Notes: a model not told the origin generated them from the sequence alone. A stretch of 9,372 nt of DNA from Pseudonocardiales bacterium (GCA_025465385.1 JAODNG010000243.1:1-9372); one strand, 5' to 3'. Counted from the first letter of the stretch, positions 1 through 7,042 are shown. Numbers and translations are program-made.

Positions 1-73
1 GACCGCCATCCGCTACGCCACCACAGTGCGCCAACTCCTGCAGACCCTGCTCGAATGCGACCCTTCGGATTGA
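1..73 (+). CDS. 3' end of an unidentified protein gene (partial, truncated by window edge)
   Basis: Reading from base 2, an open frame of 23 codons ends at TGA 71-73. The residues (TAIRYATTVRQLLQTLLE then CDPSD) look like the amphipathic helical C-terminus of a soluble protein, and third positions are mostly G or C as in the other genes here. The start lies left of the window. I do not recognise the family, and the fragment is too short to assign one. A hairpin five bases after the stop (78-124) fits the end of a transcription unit. Confidence 0.5.
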   Translation, partial: TAIRYATTVRQLLQTLLECDPSD

Positions 74-77
74 GCCG

Positions 78-124
78 AACCCACGGGTCGAACCCCACTC
101 CCAACAACAACCGACCCTTGGGTT
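78..124 (+). terminator. Inverted repeat, candidate terminator after the partial gene
   Basis: Arms AACCCACGGGTCG (78-90) and CGACCCTTGGGTT (112-124) pair at 12 of 13 positions around a 21-base loop. The element begins five bases after the stop at 73. No T-run follows, but mycobacterial terminators often lack one. It could instead be an operator or the end of a mobile element. The position argues for termination. Confidence 0.45.
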
Positions 125-153
125 TCCGACGAAAAACCTTCACTTTCGCTGAA

Positions 154-184
154 CTCACGGGACTCTTGGGCAGGAACTCCCGAG
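154..184 (-). terminator. Weak hairpin, possible terminator for the hydrolase gene
   Basis: CTC-A-CGGGA (154-162) pairs with TCCCGAG (178-184), giving seven base pairs with one bulged A and a 15-base loop. It lies about 90 bases beyond the hydrolase stop, in the space between two converging genes. No T-run is visible. The rest of 125-274 holds nothing convincing. Confidence 0.25.
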
Positions 185-274
185 CTGACCCGAGCCGCCA
201 AGTAGGAAGGCTCTCCAGTGTAGGTCCGTGCGGGGCCGGCTGAACGTCGTGACCAAGCAGGTCGCCGGCATCGC

Positions 275-1384
275 CTAGCCTGCATCCGCGAGGTGGCGTC
301 GGAACCACGTGGTCAAGCCGGCGTCCACCTCGCGGGCCAGTGGCAGCTGCGGCGCGGGCTCGATGCCGGGCTCGTCGGCTAGCGGATGCGCCAACCCAGG
401 GATCGACAGCAGTTCGGAACTTTCCCCTAACGCGTCGAGGAGGTGGAACGCGTCGGCACGCAGCGCCGGGTGGTCCAGCTCGCCGCTGACGACCAGCAGC
501 GGCGCGTGAGTGGCGATGACGCCCGCCTTGGCGACGAAGTCCAGGCTGTCAACGGCTTTCTCGGACTCGGCGTCATACGGGTAGTCGCCTGAGAACAGGT
601 CGACGACGGACCGCATCCGGATGGCGCCGTTCACGACGGCACCGGCGAAAACCGGAATCTCGGTGTCGGCAAGGGTCCGCAGCGCGACGGCACCACCCAG
701 CGAGCCGCCGAGCACGCCGATCGGGCCGTCATCGACCGGCAACTGCACACGAATCGACGCCAGCGCGGCCGGGAACTCCTCGGTCGCCTGTCGGACGAAC
801 GGGTACAGAAAGGACATCAGGGCGTCCTTGCGCATCAGCTCCACGACGGCGTCCGTGCTGCCGTCGACCATGCGCGCCCCACACATCGGCATGTCGAGGT
901 GCACCCGCCACGCGGGCAGGTCGTTCATCGGCAACGCGGCAGCGAACGCGGCGCTCGACCTCGGCGCGTCCAGCATGTGCCAGGTGATGATCAGCGTCGC
1001 GGCGCCGTCGTCGGCCGGCGGCAGCGCGGTGAACGGCACGCCGGCGGCCGTGCCCGTGATCGGTGAGTGCATGCGGCCACGGTAGGTCCACGGCCGCGTG
1101 CTGAGAAGCGGTTCCGCCACCAGCGAAAGCCACGGGTCTCGTCCGGGGAAGTGATCAATGCGGCAACGGGTCCGGTCGATGTTGTTTGGGTCGAACAGGT
1201 CACCGAGCCAGGCGTTGAGTGAAACGAGCACGGCGGCCTCCGGCAGGTACATGACTGTCCACGCTGTGTCTCCTCTCTTCCTGGGGTCAAGTGAGCGCCG
1301 CGCCGGTCCTCGGCTGGTCGTCTCGATCATCCGCGCCACTTGCTGATGCGGCTGGTACCCCGCGTGACGCGCTGGGTAGTCCAC
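275..1384 (-). CDS. Alpha/beta hydrolase (serine hydrolase/esterase-like)
   Basis: A 369-residue protein with the alpha/beta-hydrolase catalytic plan. The nucleophile elbow GGSLGG puts the serine at 228. The acid is probably Asp304 in SGELDHP, after the hydrophobic strand PLLVVS. The histidine is probably His333 in GLAHPL. A strand-turn TLIITWHMLD near residue 130 is where the oxyanion-hole loop usually sits. There is no signal peptide or membrane segment, so it should be cytoplasmic. The substrate cannot be read from the sequence. The start is uncertain: GTG at 1384 has no Shine-Dalgarno but lies six bases after a TACTCT -10-like hexamer, as expected for a leaderless mRNA. ATG at 1330 or 1252 are alternatives, and the first 44 residues are basic, low in hydrophobics and possibly not conserved. 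It is transcribed divergently from the efflux operon, so shared control by the downstream TetR protein is plausible. Confidence 0.85.
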   Translation of the reverse strand: MDYPARHAGYQPHQQVARMIETTSRGPARRSLDPRKRGDTAWTVMYLPEAAVLVSLNAWLGDLFDPNNIDRTRCRIDHFPGRDPWLSLVAEPLLSTRPWTYRGRMHSPITGTAAGVPFTALPPADDGAATLIITWHMLDAPRSSAAFAAALPMNDLPAWRVHLDMPMCGARMVDGSTDAVVELMRKDALMSFLYPFVRQATEEFPAALASIRVQLPVDDGPIGVLGGSLGGAVALRTLADTEIPVFAGAVVNGAIRMRSVVDLFSGDYPYDAESEKAVDSLDFVAKAGVIATHAPLLVVSGELDHPALRADAFHLLDALGESSELLSIPGLAHPLADEPGIEPAPQLPLAREVDAGLTTWFRRHLADAG

Positions 1385-1390
1385 CCAAAT

Positions 1391-1436
1391 AGAGTACTAA
1401 TCGTATCTCTTTAAGATACGGTTCGAGTCGTACTCT
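1391..1436. promoter_or_regulatory. Divergent promoter/operator with two nested inverted repeats
   Basis: The outer dyad has perfect arms AGAGTAC (1391-1397) and GTACTCT (1430-1436), extendable to 13 bases with two mismatches (1391-1403 and 1424-1436). Nested inside is a perfect 7-bp dyad CGTATCT (1402-1408) and AGATACG (1414-1420) with a 5-base spacer. The two centres are about 2.5 bases apart. Each outer arm contains TACTCT on its outward strand, fitting the TANNNT -10 pattern for a promoter pointing to the hydrolase (1396-1391) and to the efflux operon (1431-1436). No good -35 is visible for either. The likely ligand is the TetR protein encoded at 3887-4510, whose family binds palindromes of this size. 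The TetR link is inference; the dyads are seen directly. Confidence 0.65.
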
Positions 1437-1478
1437 CAGAGGGAGGGGTTCGCTACCCATCCTGCGGAGGTATGAGCA

Positions 1479-2216
1479 ATGGACAGTCCCACCCTGGCGC
1501 CCCCCGCGCCCACCGACCTGCCCACCAACGGCGCAGCGCCCAGCCCACCGGCACGCCGCGGCCTGAAGCGCTCCACACGCGTCGCGCTGATCGTGATCGC
1601 GATTGTGGCGCTGCTCGCCGGCGGTGGCTTCGGGGCCAGCTATTTGATCAACGCGGGCAACTATGTCAGCACCGACAACGCCCAGATCGACGGCGACAAG
1701 ATCGCGATCAACGCGCCGGCCACCGGCACCCTGCTCGACTGGACCGCCACCCAGGGCGCTGACGTGCACCAAGGCCAGATCGTCGGGCGCATCGAGATCC
1801 AAGACGGCTTCGCTTCACCCCAGATGCCCATCAGAGCACCCGGCGATGGCACGGTGGCCGTGGACAACGGCGTGATCGGCACCTACGTCACCACCGGCAC
1901 CCAGCTCGCCGTGGCCTATGACCTGGGCAAGATCTACGTCACCGCCCGCGTCGACGAGACCGACGTCCGGTCCGTGCATCCCGGGCAGTTGGTCGACATC
2001 GACGTCGACGCCTACCCCAACACCCCGCTGACCGGGCGGGTCGTGGGGGTCCAGGACGGCGCCGCGGGAGTGTTCTCGCTGTTCCCGCAATCCAACAGCG
2101 GCGGCAACTTCCAGAAGGTCACCCAGGTCATCCCGGTCAAGATCGCGCTGACCAGCCTGCCCTCGGTCGATGTCGTGCCCGGCATGAACGTCACCGTCCA
2201 CATCCACAAGAACTGA
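1479..2216 (+). CDS. HlyD/EmrA-family membrane fusion (adaptor) protein, short form
   Basis: A 245-residue adaptor for the adjacent EmrB-type transporter. A Pro/Ala-rich cytoplasmic tail (1-28) and a basic patch RRGLKRSTR precede one membrane helix (about 34-57). Then comes YVSTDNAQIDGD, the beta-strand entry typical of EmrA/HlyD proteins. The first lipoyl half follows (about 73-104, with APATGTL and VHQGQIVG), then the second half with RAPGDGTV (119-126) and a beta-barrel domain (about 135-245). Only about a dozen residues link the lipoyl halves, so the long alpha-helical hairpin that meets TolC in Gram-negative EmrA (about 390 residues) is absent. Shine-Dalgarno CGGAGG (1465-1470) sits eight bases before ATG 1479. 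An ATG at 1472 is out of frame. The stop is 30 bases before the transporter gene, which supports one operon. Extracytoplasmic location and a partner role for the antiporter are inferred from family and context. Confidence 0.88.
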   Translation: MDSPTLAPPAPTDLPTNGAAPSPPARRGLKRSTRVALIVIAIVALLAGGGFGASYLINAGNYVSTDNAQIDGDKIAINAPATGTLLDWTATQGADVHQGQIVGRIEIQDGFASPQMPIRAPGDGTVAVDNGVIGTYVTTGTQLAVAYDLGKIYVTARVDETDVRSVHPGQLVDIDVDAYPNTPLTGRVVGVQDGAAGVFSLFPQSNSGGNFQKVTQVIPVKIALTSLPSVDVVPGMNVTVHIHKN

Positions 2217-2246
2217 CCACCCGCCGCGGAGGGGAGGACCACCACA

Positions 2247-3839
2247 ATGACCCGGTCACAGCTGACTCCAGCGCGCACCGCGCCGCCCGCCGGCCTGCCG
2301 GCGAGGGCCACCCCCGCGCCCACTCCGCCACCAGCGTCGAGGGTGGGGTGGGGTGCGCCGCTGGCGGTGCTGATCGTGGGCATGTTCATGTCGATTCTGG
2401 ACACCAGCATCGTTAACGTGGCGATCCCCACCATGCAAAACGACTTCGGCACCACCCCCCAGAACATCCAGTGGATCTCCACCGCGTACACGCTGTGCCT
2501 GGGTGCGGTGGTGCCGGCCAGCGCGTGGCTGGGCGACCGGGTCGGGCTCAAGCGGATCTATCTGATCTCGCTGATCGGCTTCTCGGTGGCTTCGGCGCTG
2601 TGCGGGCTGGCCTGGGGCCTCAACAGCATGATCGTGTTCCGGATCCTGCAGGCCATCCCGGGCGGGATCATCCCGGTGACCTGCCTAACCGCGCTGTACC
2701 GGGTGGTACCCAAAGAAAAGATCGGCACCGCGATGGGTCTGTATGGGCTGGGCCTGGTCGTCGCCCCCGCGGTCGGCCCCACCCTGGGCGGGTATCTGGT
2801 CGAGTACGTCAGCTGGCGGCTGATCTTTTTCATCAACGTGCCGGTCGGGATCCTGGGTGCGCTGGCCGCGCTCGCCGTGCTCCCCACCTTCACCAGGCCG
2901 GCGGCGCGCCCGCTGGACATCCCCGGCTTCGCCAGCATCGCCACCGGGCTCTTCGCGCTGCTGCTGGCTGTGTCTGAAGGAACCGACTGGGGCTGGAGCA
3001 GCTACCGGGTCCTCATCTTGTTCACCGTCGCCGCCCTGAGCCTGGCACTGTTCGTCGTGACCGAACTCCAAGTCGCCGACCCCCTGCTGAACCTGCGAGT
3101 GTTCCGGTACTGGCCGTTCATCAACTCGCTGCTGCTGATCGCGATCGTGTCCATCGGGCTGTTCACCACGGTGTTCTACGTCCCGCTGTTCCTGCAAGAA
3201 GGCCAACAGCTGCAGGCCTTTGACACCGGGCTGCTGCTGCTACCCCAAGCCCTGGTCATGTTGGTGTGTATGCCCCTCGCCGGGCGCCTCTACGACCGGA
3301 TCGGCCCCCGCATCCCCGCCGTGACTGGACTCGCGATCTGCGCCGGCGGCCTGTGGCTGCTGCACGGAATCAATGCTGACATGACGCACACCGAGGTGAT
3401 CTGGTGGCTGATGGTCATGGCCCTGGGCATCGGCCTGGCCATGATGCCGATCATGACCGGGGGACTGTCCGCGCTGCCCGCCGGCATCCTCAACTCCGGC
3501 AGCGCGGTCAACAACGTCGTCCAACGGGTGTCCCAAGCCCTCGGCCTGGCCGGGCTCACTGCGCTGGCCACCGCGTGGCAAGCCCAGGACCTCGCCGGCC
3601 GCACCGGCCTGCTCGACCCCGTCACCGCCAGCGACCCGCACATCACCGCCCTGGGCCAGCAAGGCCCACTCGGGCTCTACCCCTTGTGGCAGCGCACCAA
3701 CCTCGACGTATTGGCCAGCTCCTACAGCAACATCTTCCTGATCATCGCCATCCTGCTGGCCATCGGTGCGCTGCTCGCCCTGTTCCTGCGCCACGGCCCC
3801 GCTCCCACCCCCAGCGCACACCCAGTCGACATCGGCTAA
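2247..3839 (+). CDS. DHA2-family (EmrB/QacA) MFS drug:H+ antiporter, 14 TM
   Basis: A 530-residue proton-coupled multidrug exporter of the inner membrane. The family motifs are in order: LDTSIVNVAIP (51-61) at the end of TM1, the motif-A loop WLGDRVGLKRIY (94-105) between TM2 and TM3, the TM4 arginine in VFRILQ (Arg132), and the antiporter motif C YGLGLVVAPAVGPTLGGYL (166-184). Further hydrophobic segments run to ALLALFLRHG near residue 518. The length and segment number fit the 14-TM DHA2 group. The first 36 residues are Pro/Ala-rich and cytoplasmic. Two purine-rich runs (2228-2232 and 2231-2237) lie before the ATG, the nearer one nine bases away. It sits in an operon with the HlyD-like adaptor upstream and tetR 47 bases downstream. 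Exported compounds cannot be told from sequence. Confidence 0.93.
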   Translation: MTRSQLTPARTAPPAGLPARATPAPTPPPASRVGWGAPLAVLIVGMFMSILDTSIVNVAIPTMQNDFGTTPQNIQWISTAYTLCLGAVVPASAWLGDRVGLKRIYLISLIGFSVASALCGLAWGLNSMIVFRILQAIPGGIIPVTCLTALYRVVPKEKIGTAMGLYGLGLVVAPAVGPTLGGYLVEYVSWRLIFFINVPVGILGALAALAVLPTFTRPAARPLDIPGFASIATGLFALLLAVSEGTDWGWSSYRVLILFTVAALSLALFVVTELQVADPLLNLRVFRYWPFINSLLLIAIVSIGLFTTVFYVPLFLQEGQQLQAFDTGLLLLPQALVMLVCMPLAGRLYDRIGPRIPAVTGLAICAGGLWLLHGINADMTHTEVIWWLMVMALGIGLAMMPIMTGGLSALPAGILNSGSAVNNVVQRVSQALGLAGLTALATAWQAQDLAGRTGLLDPVTASDPHITALGQQGPLGLYPLWQRTNLDVLASSYSNIFLIIAILLAIGALLALFLRHGPAPTPSAHPVDIG

Positions 3840-3886
3840 CACCATGACCACCACCCACACCCCAACCCCACCGACAGGCGCAGACC

Positions 3887-4510
3887 ATGAACACCACTGA
3901 CTCAGCCGATCACCGTAGGGGGCTCCGGCGCCGAGGAGACGTCCTGTACTCGGCGATCTTCCAGGCCACACTCCAGGAGCTGACCCAGGTCGGCTACGCC
4001 AGGCTGAAGATGGAGCACGTAGCCGCCCGGGCCCACGCCAGCAAAAGATCGCTGTACCGGCGCTGGCCTCACCGGGCCCAACTAGTCGCCGACGCGATCG
4101 AACACACCCTGCCCCGCCGCGGTCAGCCACCCGACACCGGCAACGTGCGTACCGACCTGCTGGACTACCTACGACAGATCGCCGACGCGCTCAACAGCCC
4201 CACCGGGGAGGCCATCCGCGGCCTCATGGCCGACACCCACCGCGACCCCGAACTCACACACACCATCCGGATCCGCTTCCTCGACCCCACCATCAGCGAG
4301 CTCACCACCATCCTGACCCGCGGCGCCGCCCGCGGCGAAGTCCGCCCCAGCGCCCTGACCCACCGCATCGCCAGCATCGCCCCCGCGCTGCTCCGCGAAC
4401 ACTTCCAGACCCACCACGCCATCCCCGACCCGGTGCTCATCGAAATCGTCGATGACGTCATCATCCCTTTGATCCGCCCCGTGACGGCCCACACCAAGAC
4501 CACCCAATAG
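3887..4510 (+). CDS. TetR/AcrR-family transcriptional regulator
   Basis: A 207-residue regulator of normal TetR length. The N-terminal DNA-binding domain spans about 14-72: helix 1 ends in the usual LTQVGYARLKME turn, and helices 2-3 form the helix-turn-helix (about 43-60, HVAARAHASKRSLYRRW). Ser52-Trp60 is the recognition helix. The C-terminal half (about 80-200) is helical and less conserved, as expected for ligand binding and dimerisation, and resembles the group in which DRIR-type relatives follow RRG..R (my reading). ATG 3887 has only a weak upstream AGG, so it may rely on coupling from the transporter gene. As the last gene of the efflux operon it would autoregulate through the nested dyads at 1391-1436. 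An effector that is also an exported substrate is the usual arrangement but is not shown here. Confidence 0.9.
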   Translation: MNTTDSADHRRGLRRRGDVLYSAIFQATLQELTQVGYARLKMEHVAARAHASKRSLYRRWPHRAQLVADAIEHTLPRRGQPPDTGNVRTDLLDYLRQIADALNSPTGEAIRGLMADTHRDPELTHTIRIRFLDPTISELTTILTRGAARGEVRPSALTHRIASIAPALLREHFQTHHAIPDPVLIEIVDDVIIPLIRPVTAHTKTTQ

Positions 4511-4516
4511 AGCTCG

Positions 4517-4778
4517 GACCTCACCAGCTTCACTCACCTGCACCCAAGCATGTCCCCCCACGGCACCTGATCGGTCACGCTGCCCGCGATGAACCCGCGG
4601 CACGTGGCGGGTCTACACCCAATTCATCACCCCCAACCACAACGATCAGCCACTCGCGCTGGTGCTGTCCCTAACCTTCCACGCCGAGTTCCCCACACCC
4701 GGCAACTGGCGCCTGTTCATCCAATTCCAAACCAGCGGCACCCTGCACACCGCAGCACTGACCGTGCACGTCAGTTGA
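4517..4778 (+). pseudogene. Broken gene for a two-domain secreted protein, possibly metal-resistance associated
   Basis: Starting seven bases after the tetR stop, frame 4517 reads DLTSFTHLHPSMSPHGT, then TGA (4568-4570) where homologues as I remember them have Trp (DGTW). The frame continues SVTLPAMNP. A shift then brings in GTWRVYTQFITPNHNDQP, LALVLSL, and directly LTFHAEFPTPGNWRLF ... GTLHTAALTVHVS with a stop at 4776-4778. HLHP...GTW...YRVYxxF and the terminal FPxPGxWRLFxQF..G..HTA belong to two repeated beta-domains of one secreted protein type, which I associate from memory with copper and heavy-metal loci. Here the 5' end, the region between domains, and the reading frame are all lost. 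Three independent lesions make it non-functional. The family link is moderate; the decay is visible directly. Confidence 0.6.
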
Positions 4779-4820
4779 CACCCCCAGCGAACCCCGGATC
4801 GGCGTATCCGGACCAACCAC

Positions 4821-5022
4821 TCCACCCAGCGGCCTCACCACATCGTCATGCACGATCTTGGGCGGGTCGGGTTCGCGCGAGGTGGCTCGCAGCATCAGCC
4901 ACGCCAGCCCACCGACGCGCGCGGGCCGCCGGTAGCGTCGGGTCGGCCGCCGCGACCGCGGCGAGGATCTGCTCCGCGCCGGTCCACTCTTTAGCCTTGG
5001 GCGCGTAGTGGGCCACCCGGGT
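4821..5022 (-). pseudogene. Possible frameshifted gene remnant, family unknown
   Basis: On the - strand, from 5022 down to about 4915, one frame reads TRVAHYAPKAKEWTGAEQIL followed by an Ala-rich helix-like segment (AAVAAADPTLPAARARRW), with almost every codon ending in G or C. At about 4905-4915 that bias moves to another frame, reading LAWLMLRATSREPDPPKIV and then HDDVVRPLGG. Joined across the shift it looks like one continuous helical protein piece. No start, stop or full domain remains, and I do not recognise it. It may be a leftover of a mobile or plasmid gene. GC bias in a GC-rich genome can mislead, so confidence is modest. Confidence 0.35.
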
Positions 5023-5080
5023 TCGGCGCGGGGCCGGTGGCGCGCCCGGATGTCGAGGCGCTGCTCTTGGAAGGCACCAC

Positions 5081-5117
5081 GCTTGGGAGGACTATGCGGA
5101 TCGTGAGGCTCCCAAGC
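5081..5117 (+). promoter_or_regulatory. Hairpin that can mask the ribosome binding site of a small ORF
   Basis: GCTTGGGAG (5081-5089) and CTCCCAAGC (5109-5117) are perfect 9-bp arms with a 19-base loop. The 5' arm contains most of the purine run GGGAGG (5085-5090) placed just before ATG 5094, and the 3' arm supplies the matching CTCCC. If transcribed, this stem could hold the small ORF's start region closed. It could instead be a DNA operator for the transporter gene, 65 bases downstream. Confidence 0.45.
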
Positions 5118-5210
5118 ACCGCCTCGTCTGATCGGAAGTTAAGGGCTATCTCACTACAGGCTGCCACCGCTGGAGAATATTTTGATTGGGTCATTGGATT
5201 GGAAACATGA
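5094..5210 (+). CDS. Possible 38-residue leader peptide / small ORF before the ABC transporter
   Basis: ATG 5094 opens 38 codons (starting MRIVRLPSTASSDRK, ending EYFDWVIGLET) and stops at TGA 5208-5210, 26 bases inside the start of the transporter gene in another frame. GGGAGG lies three bases upstream, closer than ideal. No signal or membrane segment and no family are recognised. The overlap with the transporter start and the hairpin over its start suggest a leader peptide affecting downstream translation. It may also be chance. Confidence 0.3.
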   Translation: MRIVRLPSTASSDRKLRAISLQAATAGEYFDWVIGLET

Positions 5211-7032
5211 GTGGAGTGCAAGTCTCGCCTGGTCGGCGACGGCATTTGTCATCACTGTTGCTGCGCTGGCCATGGTTATCTGGCTACTACCACGTTTTAC
5301 TCACTGGGGAAAGCAGTTCTGGAGGATCGCCATCCCCTATTTCAGGCCTGACCGCAGGGTCGCCAGCTGGCGGCCGCTGCTCACGCTGTTGGCGATGTTA
5401 TGGATGACGGTCCTGGCGGTGCGCCTGGACGTGCTGCTGTCGTATTGGACGAACGGACTCTTCACGGCGCTGCAGGAGCTGAACTCGGCGGCGTTCAGCT
5501 ACTTTCTTGTAGTATTTGGAGTGTTGACGACGATCTATTTTGTGCACTCAAGGGTCGAGTACCTCATCGAGCAGACTTTCATCATTAAATGGCGTAGCTG
5601 GCTGAACGAGTACCTAGTCGGTGACTGGCTGGAGGGTCGCGCCTACCATCGTGGGCAATTCCTGATGCGACCAGTCGACAATCCCGACCAACGGATCCAA
5701 GAGGACATCCCCTCGTTTGTTGGCGACTCTCTTGCGTTGGCCCTTGGCGCGCTGAGATCACTGATGTCGCTCATCTCGTTCACGCCCATACTATGGAGCC
5801 TATCAGGACCATTGTCGCTGTTCGGCCACACGATCCCCCGAGCGATGGTCTTTTTCACATATCTATACGTGATCGTGGCCTCGATGGGCGCCTTCCGAAT
5901 CGGTCGTCCGCTGATCGGGCTGAACTTCCTGAACGAGGGACTTGGCGCCTCCTTCCGCTACGCGCTGGTCCGCATGCGGGCCCAGTCTGAAAACATCGCA
6001 TTTTATCAAGGCCACGAAGTCGAGCGTGCGACATTGGACGCCAGGTTCGCCGCTGTTATCAAAAACAGGTGGCGCATTGTCTTTCGCTTCCTGAAGTTCG
6101 ACGGGTTCAACATCGCGGTCAGCCAGATCTCGGGAGTGATTCCCTACCTCGTTCAGGCGCCGCGCTTCTTCCACCACGCCATCACGCTCGGCGATGTCCA
6201 GCAGACCACTATCGCTTTCGGTCAAGTGCAGGGCGCGTTGTCCTTCTTTCGCAACTCGTACGGCCTCTTCGCTGCCTACCGCGCGACACTCGATCGCCTA
6301 ACCGGTCTACTGGACGCGAACAGCCAGACACGCGACCTGCCCTCAGTGGCCATTACAGACCATCCCCATGGGCTGCACATCGAGGACCTCACGGTACACC
6401 GACCCGACGGCCAGCCACTGGTCCAAGGTCTGCACTTGCACCTGAGATCCGGCCAGGCTCTACTGATCACCGGAACCTCGGGCTGCGGCAAGACCACTCT
6501 GCTGCGCAGCTTGGCAGATTTATGGCCGTACGCCCAAGGTACGATATGCCGCCCCACCACGAGCCGCACACTGTTCTTGTCCCAACAGCCCTACCTGCCG
6601 CTGGGAAACCTGCGTACCGCGCTGAGCTACCCCCAATCCCCGCAGCGGGTGGACGATGACCAGGCGCGCGAAGTCCTGCGGCTGGTCCAGCTAGGCCACC
6701 TGCAGGATCGGATCGAGGAAGAGATCGATTGGTCACGCGTCCTGTCCACGGGTGAGCAACAACGCCTCGGCTTTGCCCGCATCCTGGTAAACCGCCCACG
6801 CCTGATCTTTCTCGACGAGGCCACCTCCGCCGTCGACGAAGGCATCGAACATACGCTCTACACTCTGATTCACGAAAACCTACCAGAATGCACGCTAGTT
6901 AGCGTCGGTCACCGCAGCTCATTAATCACATTACACACGCACTATCTGCAATTGCTCGGCGAGGGACGCTGGAACGCGATGGTGCCCATCAGGCAGCGAG
7001 ATTCCAACGCGCCGGCTCGCGCCGTGGGCTAG
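5182..7032 (+). CDS. bacA: SbmA/BacA-type ABC transporter, Rv1819c-like (permease fused to ATPase)
   Basis: A 616-residue half transporter with membrane and ATPase parts fused. The membrane part (about 15-330) carries family signatures: RLDVLLSYWTNGLFTALQ (81-98), the DWLEGRAYHR loop, DNPDQRIQED (166-175), and a long amphipathic stretch from FRYALVRMR. The ATPase domain (about 395-600) has Walker A GTSGCGKTT (431-439), Q-loop SQQPY (467-471), signature LSTGEQQR (521-528), Walker B RLIFLDE (540-546) and H-loop His577; all key residues are intact. It closely follows M. tuberculosis Rv1819c (639 residues), a BacA-like importer of vitamin B12 and hydrophilic antimicrobial peptides, so import of such solutes is inferred. 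TTG 5182 follows GGAG (5172-5175) by six bases, and residues SLDW align with the Rv1819c N-terminus. Codon use is less GC-biased than in the efflux operon. No cobalamin riboswitch was seen upstream. Confidence 0.9.
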   Translation: MIGSLDWKHEWSASLAWSATAFVITVAALAMVIWLLPRFTHWGKQFWRIAIPYFRPDRRVASWRPLLTLLAMLWMTVLAVRLDVLLSYWTNGLFTALQELNSAAFSYFLVVFGVLTTIYFVHSRVEYLIEQTFIIKWRSWLNEYLVGDWLEGRAYHRGQFLMRPVDNPDQRIQEDIPSFVGDSLALALGALRSLMSLISFTPILWSLSGPLSLFGHTIPRAMVFFTYLYVIVASMGAFRIGRPLIGLNFLNEGLGASFRYALVRMRAQSENIAFYQGHEVERATLDARFAAVIKNRWRIVFRFLKFDGFNIAVSQISGVIPYLVQAPRFFHHAITLGDVQQTTIAFGQVQGALSFFRNSYGLFAAYRATLDRLTGLLDANSQTRDLPSVAITDHPHGLHIEDLTVHRPDGQPLVQGLHLHLRSGQALLITGTSGCGKTTLLRSLADLWPYAQGTICRPTTSRTLFLSQQPYLPLGNLRTALSYPQSPQRVDDDQAREVLRLVQLGHLQDRIEEEIDWSRVLSTGEQQRLGFARILVNRPRLIFLDEATSAVDEGIEHTLYTLIHENLPECTLVSVGHRSSLITLHTHYLQLLGEGRWNAMVPIRQRDSNAPARAVG

Positions 7033-7042
7033 CGCTCGCGAA

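Noticed and set aside
221..278. + strand reading RGRLNVVTKQVAGIA ending in TAG at 276-278
   Set aside because: Looks briefly like a protein C-terminus, but the frame has no longer coding signal behind it and overlaps the hydrolase stop.
1204..1262. GTG at 1262 (- strand) seven bases after a strong AGGAG
   Set aside because: The frame closes after about 19 codons and is out of frame with the hydrolase. The good spacing is noted, but there is no in-frame start for the hydrolase at that point.
3844..3900. 18-codon ORF (Thr/His/Pro-rich) between the transporter and tetR
   Set aside because: Low-complexity, no Shine-Dalgarno, and overlaps the tetR start out of frame; best explained as chance.
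5023..5181. Cobalamin riboswitch before the Rv1819c-like gene
   Set aside because: No B12-box-like sequence or multi-stem architecture was found in the available leader.
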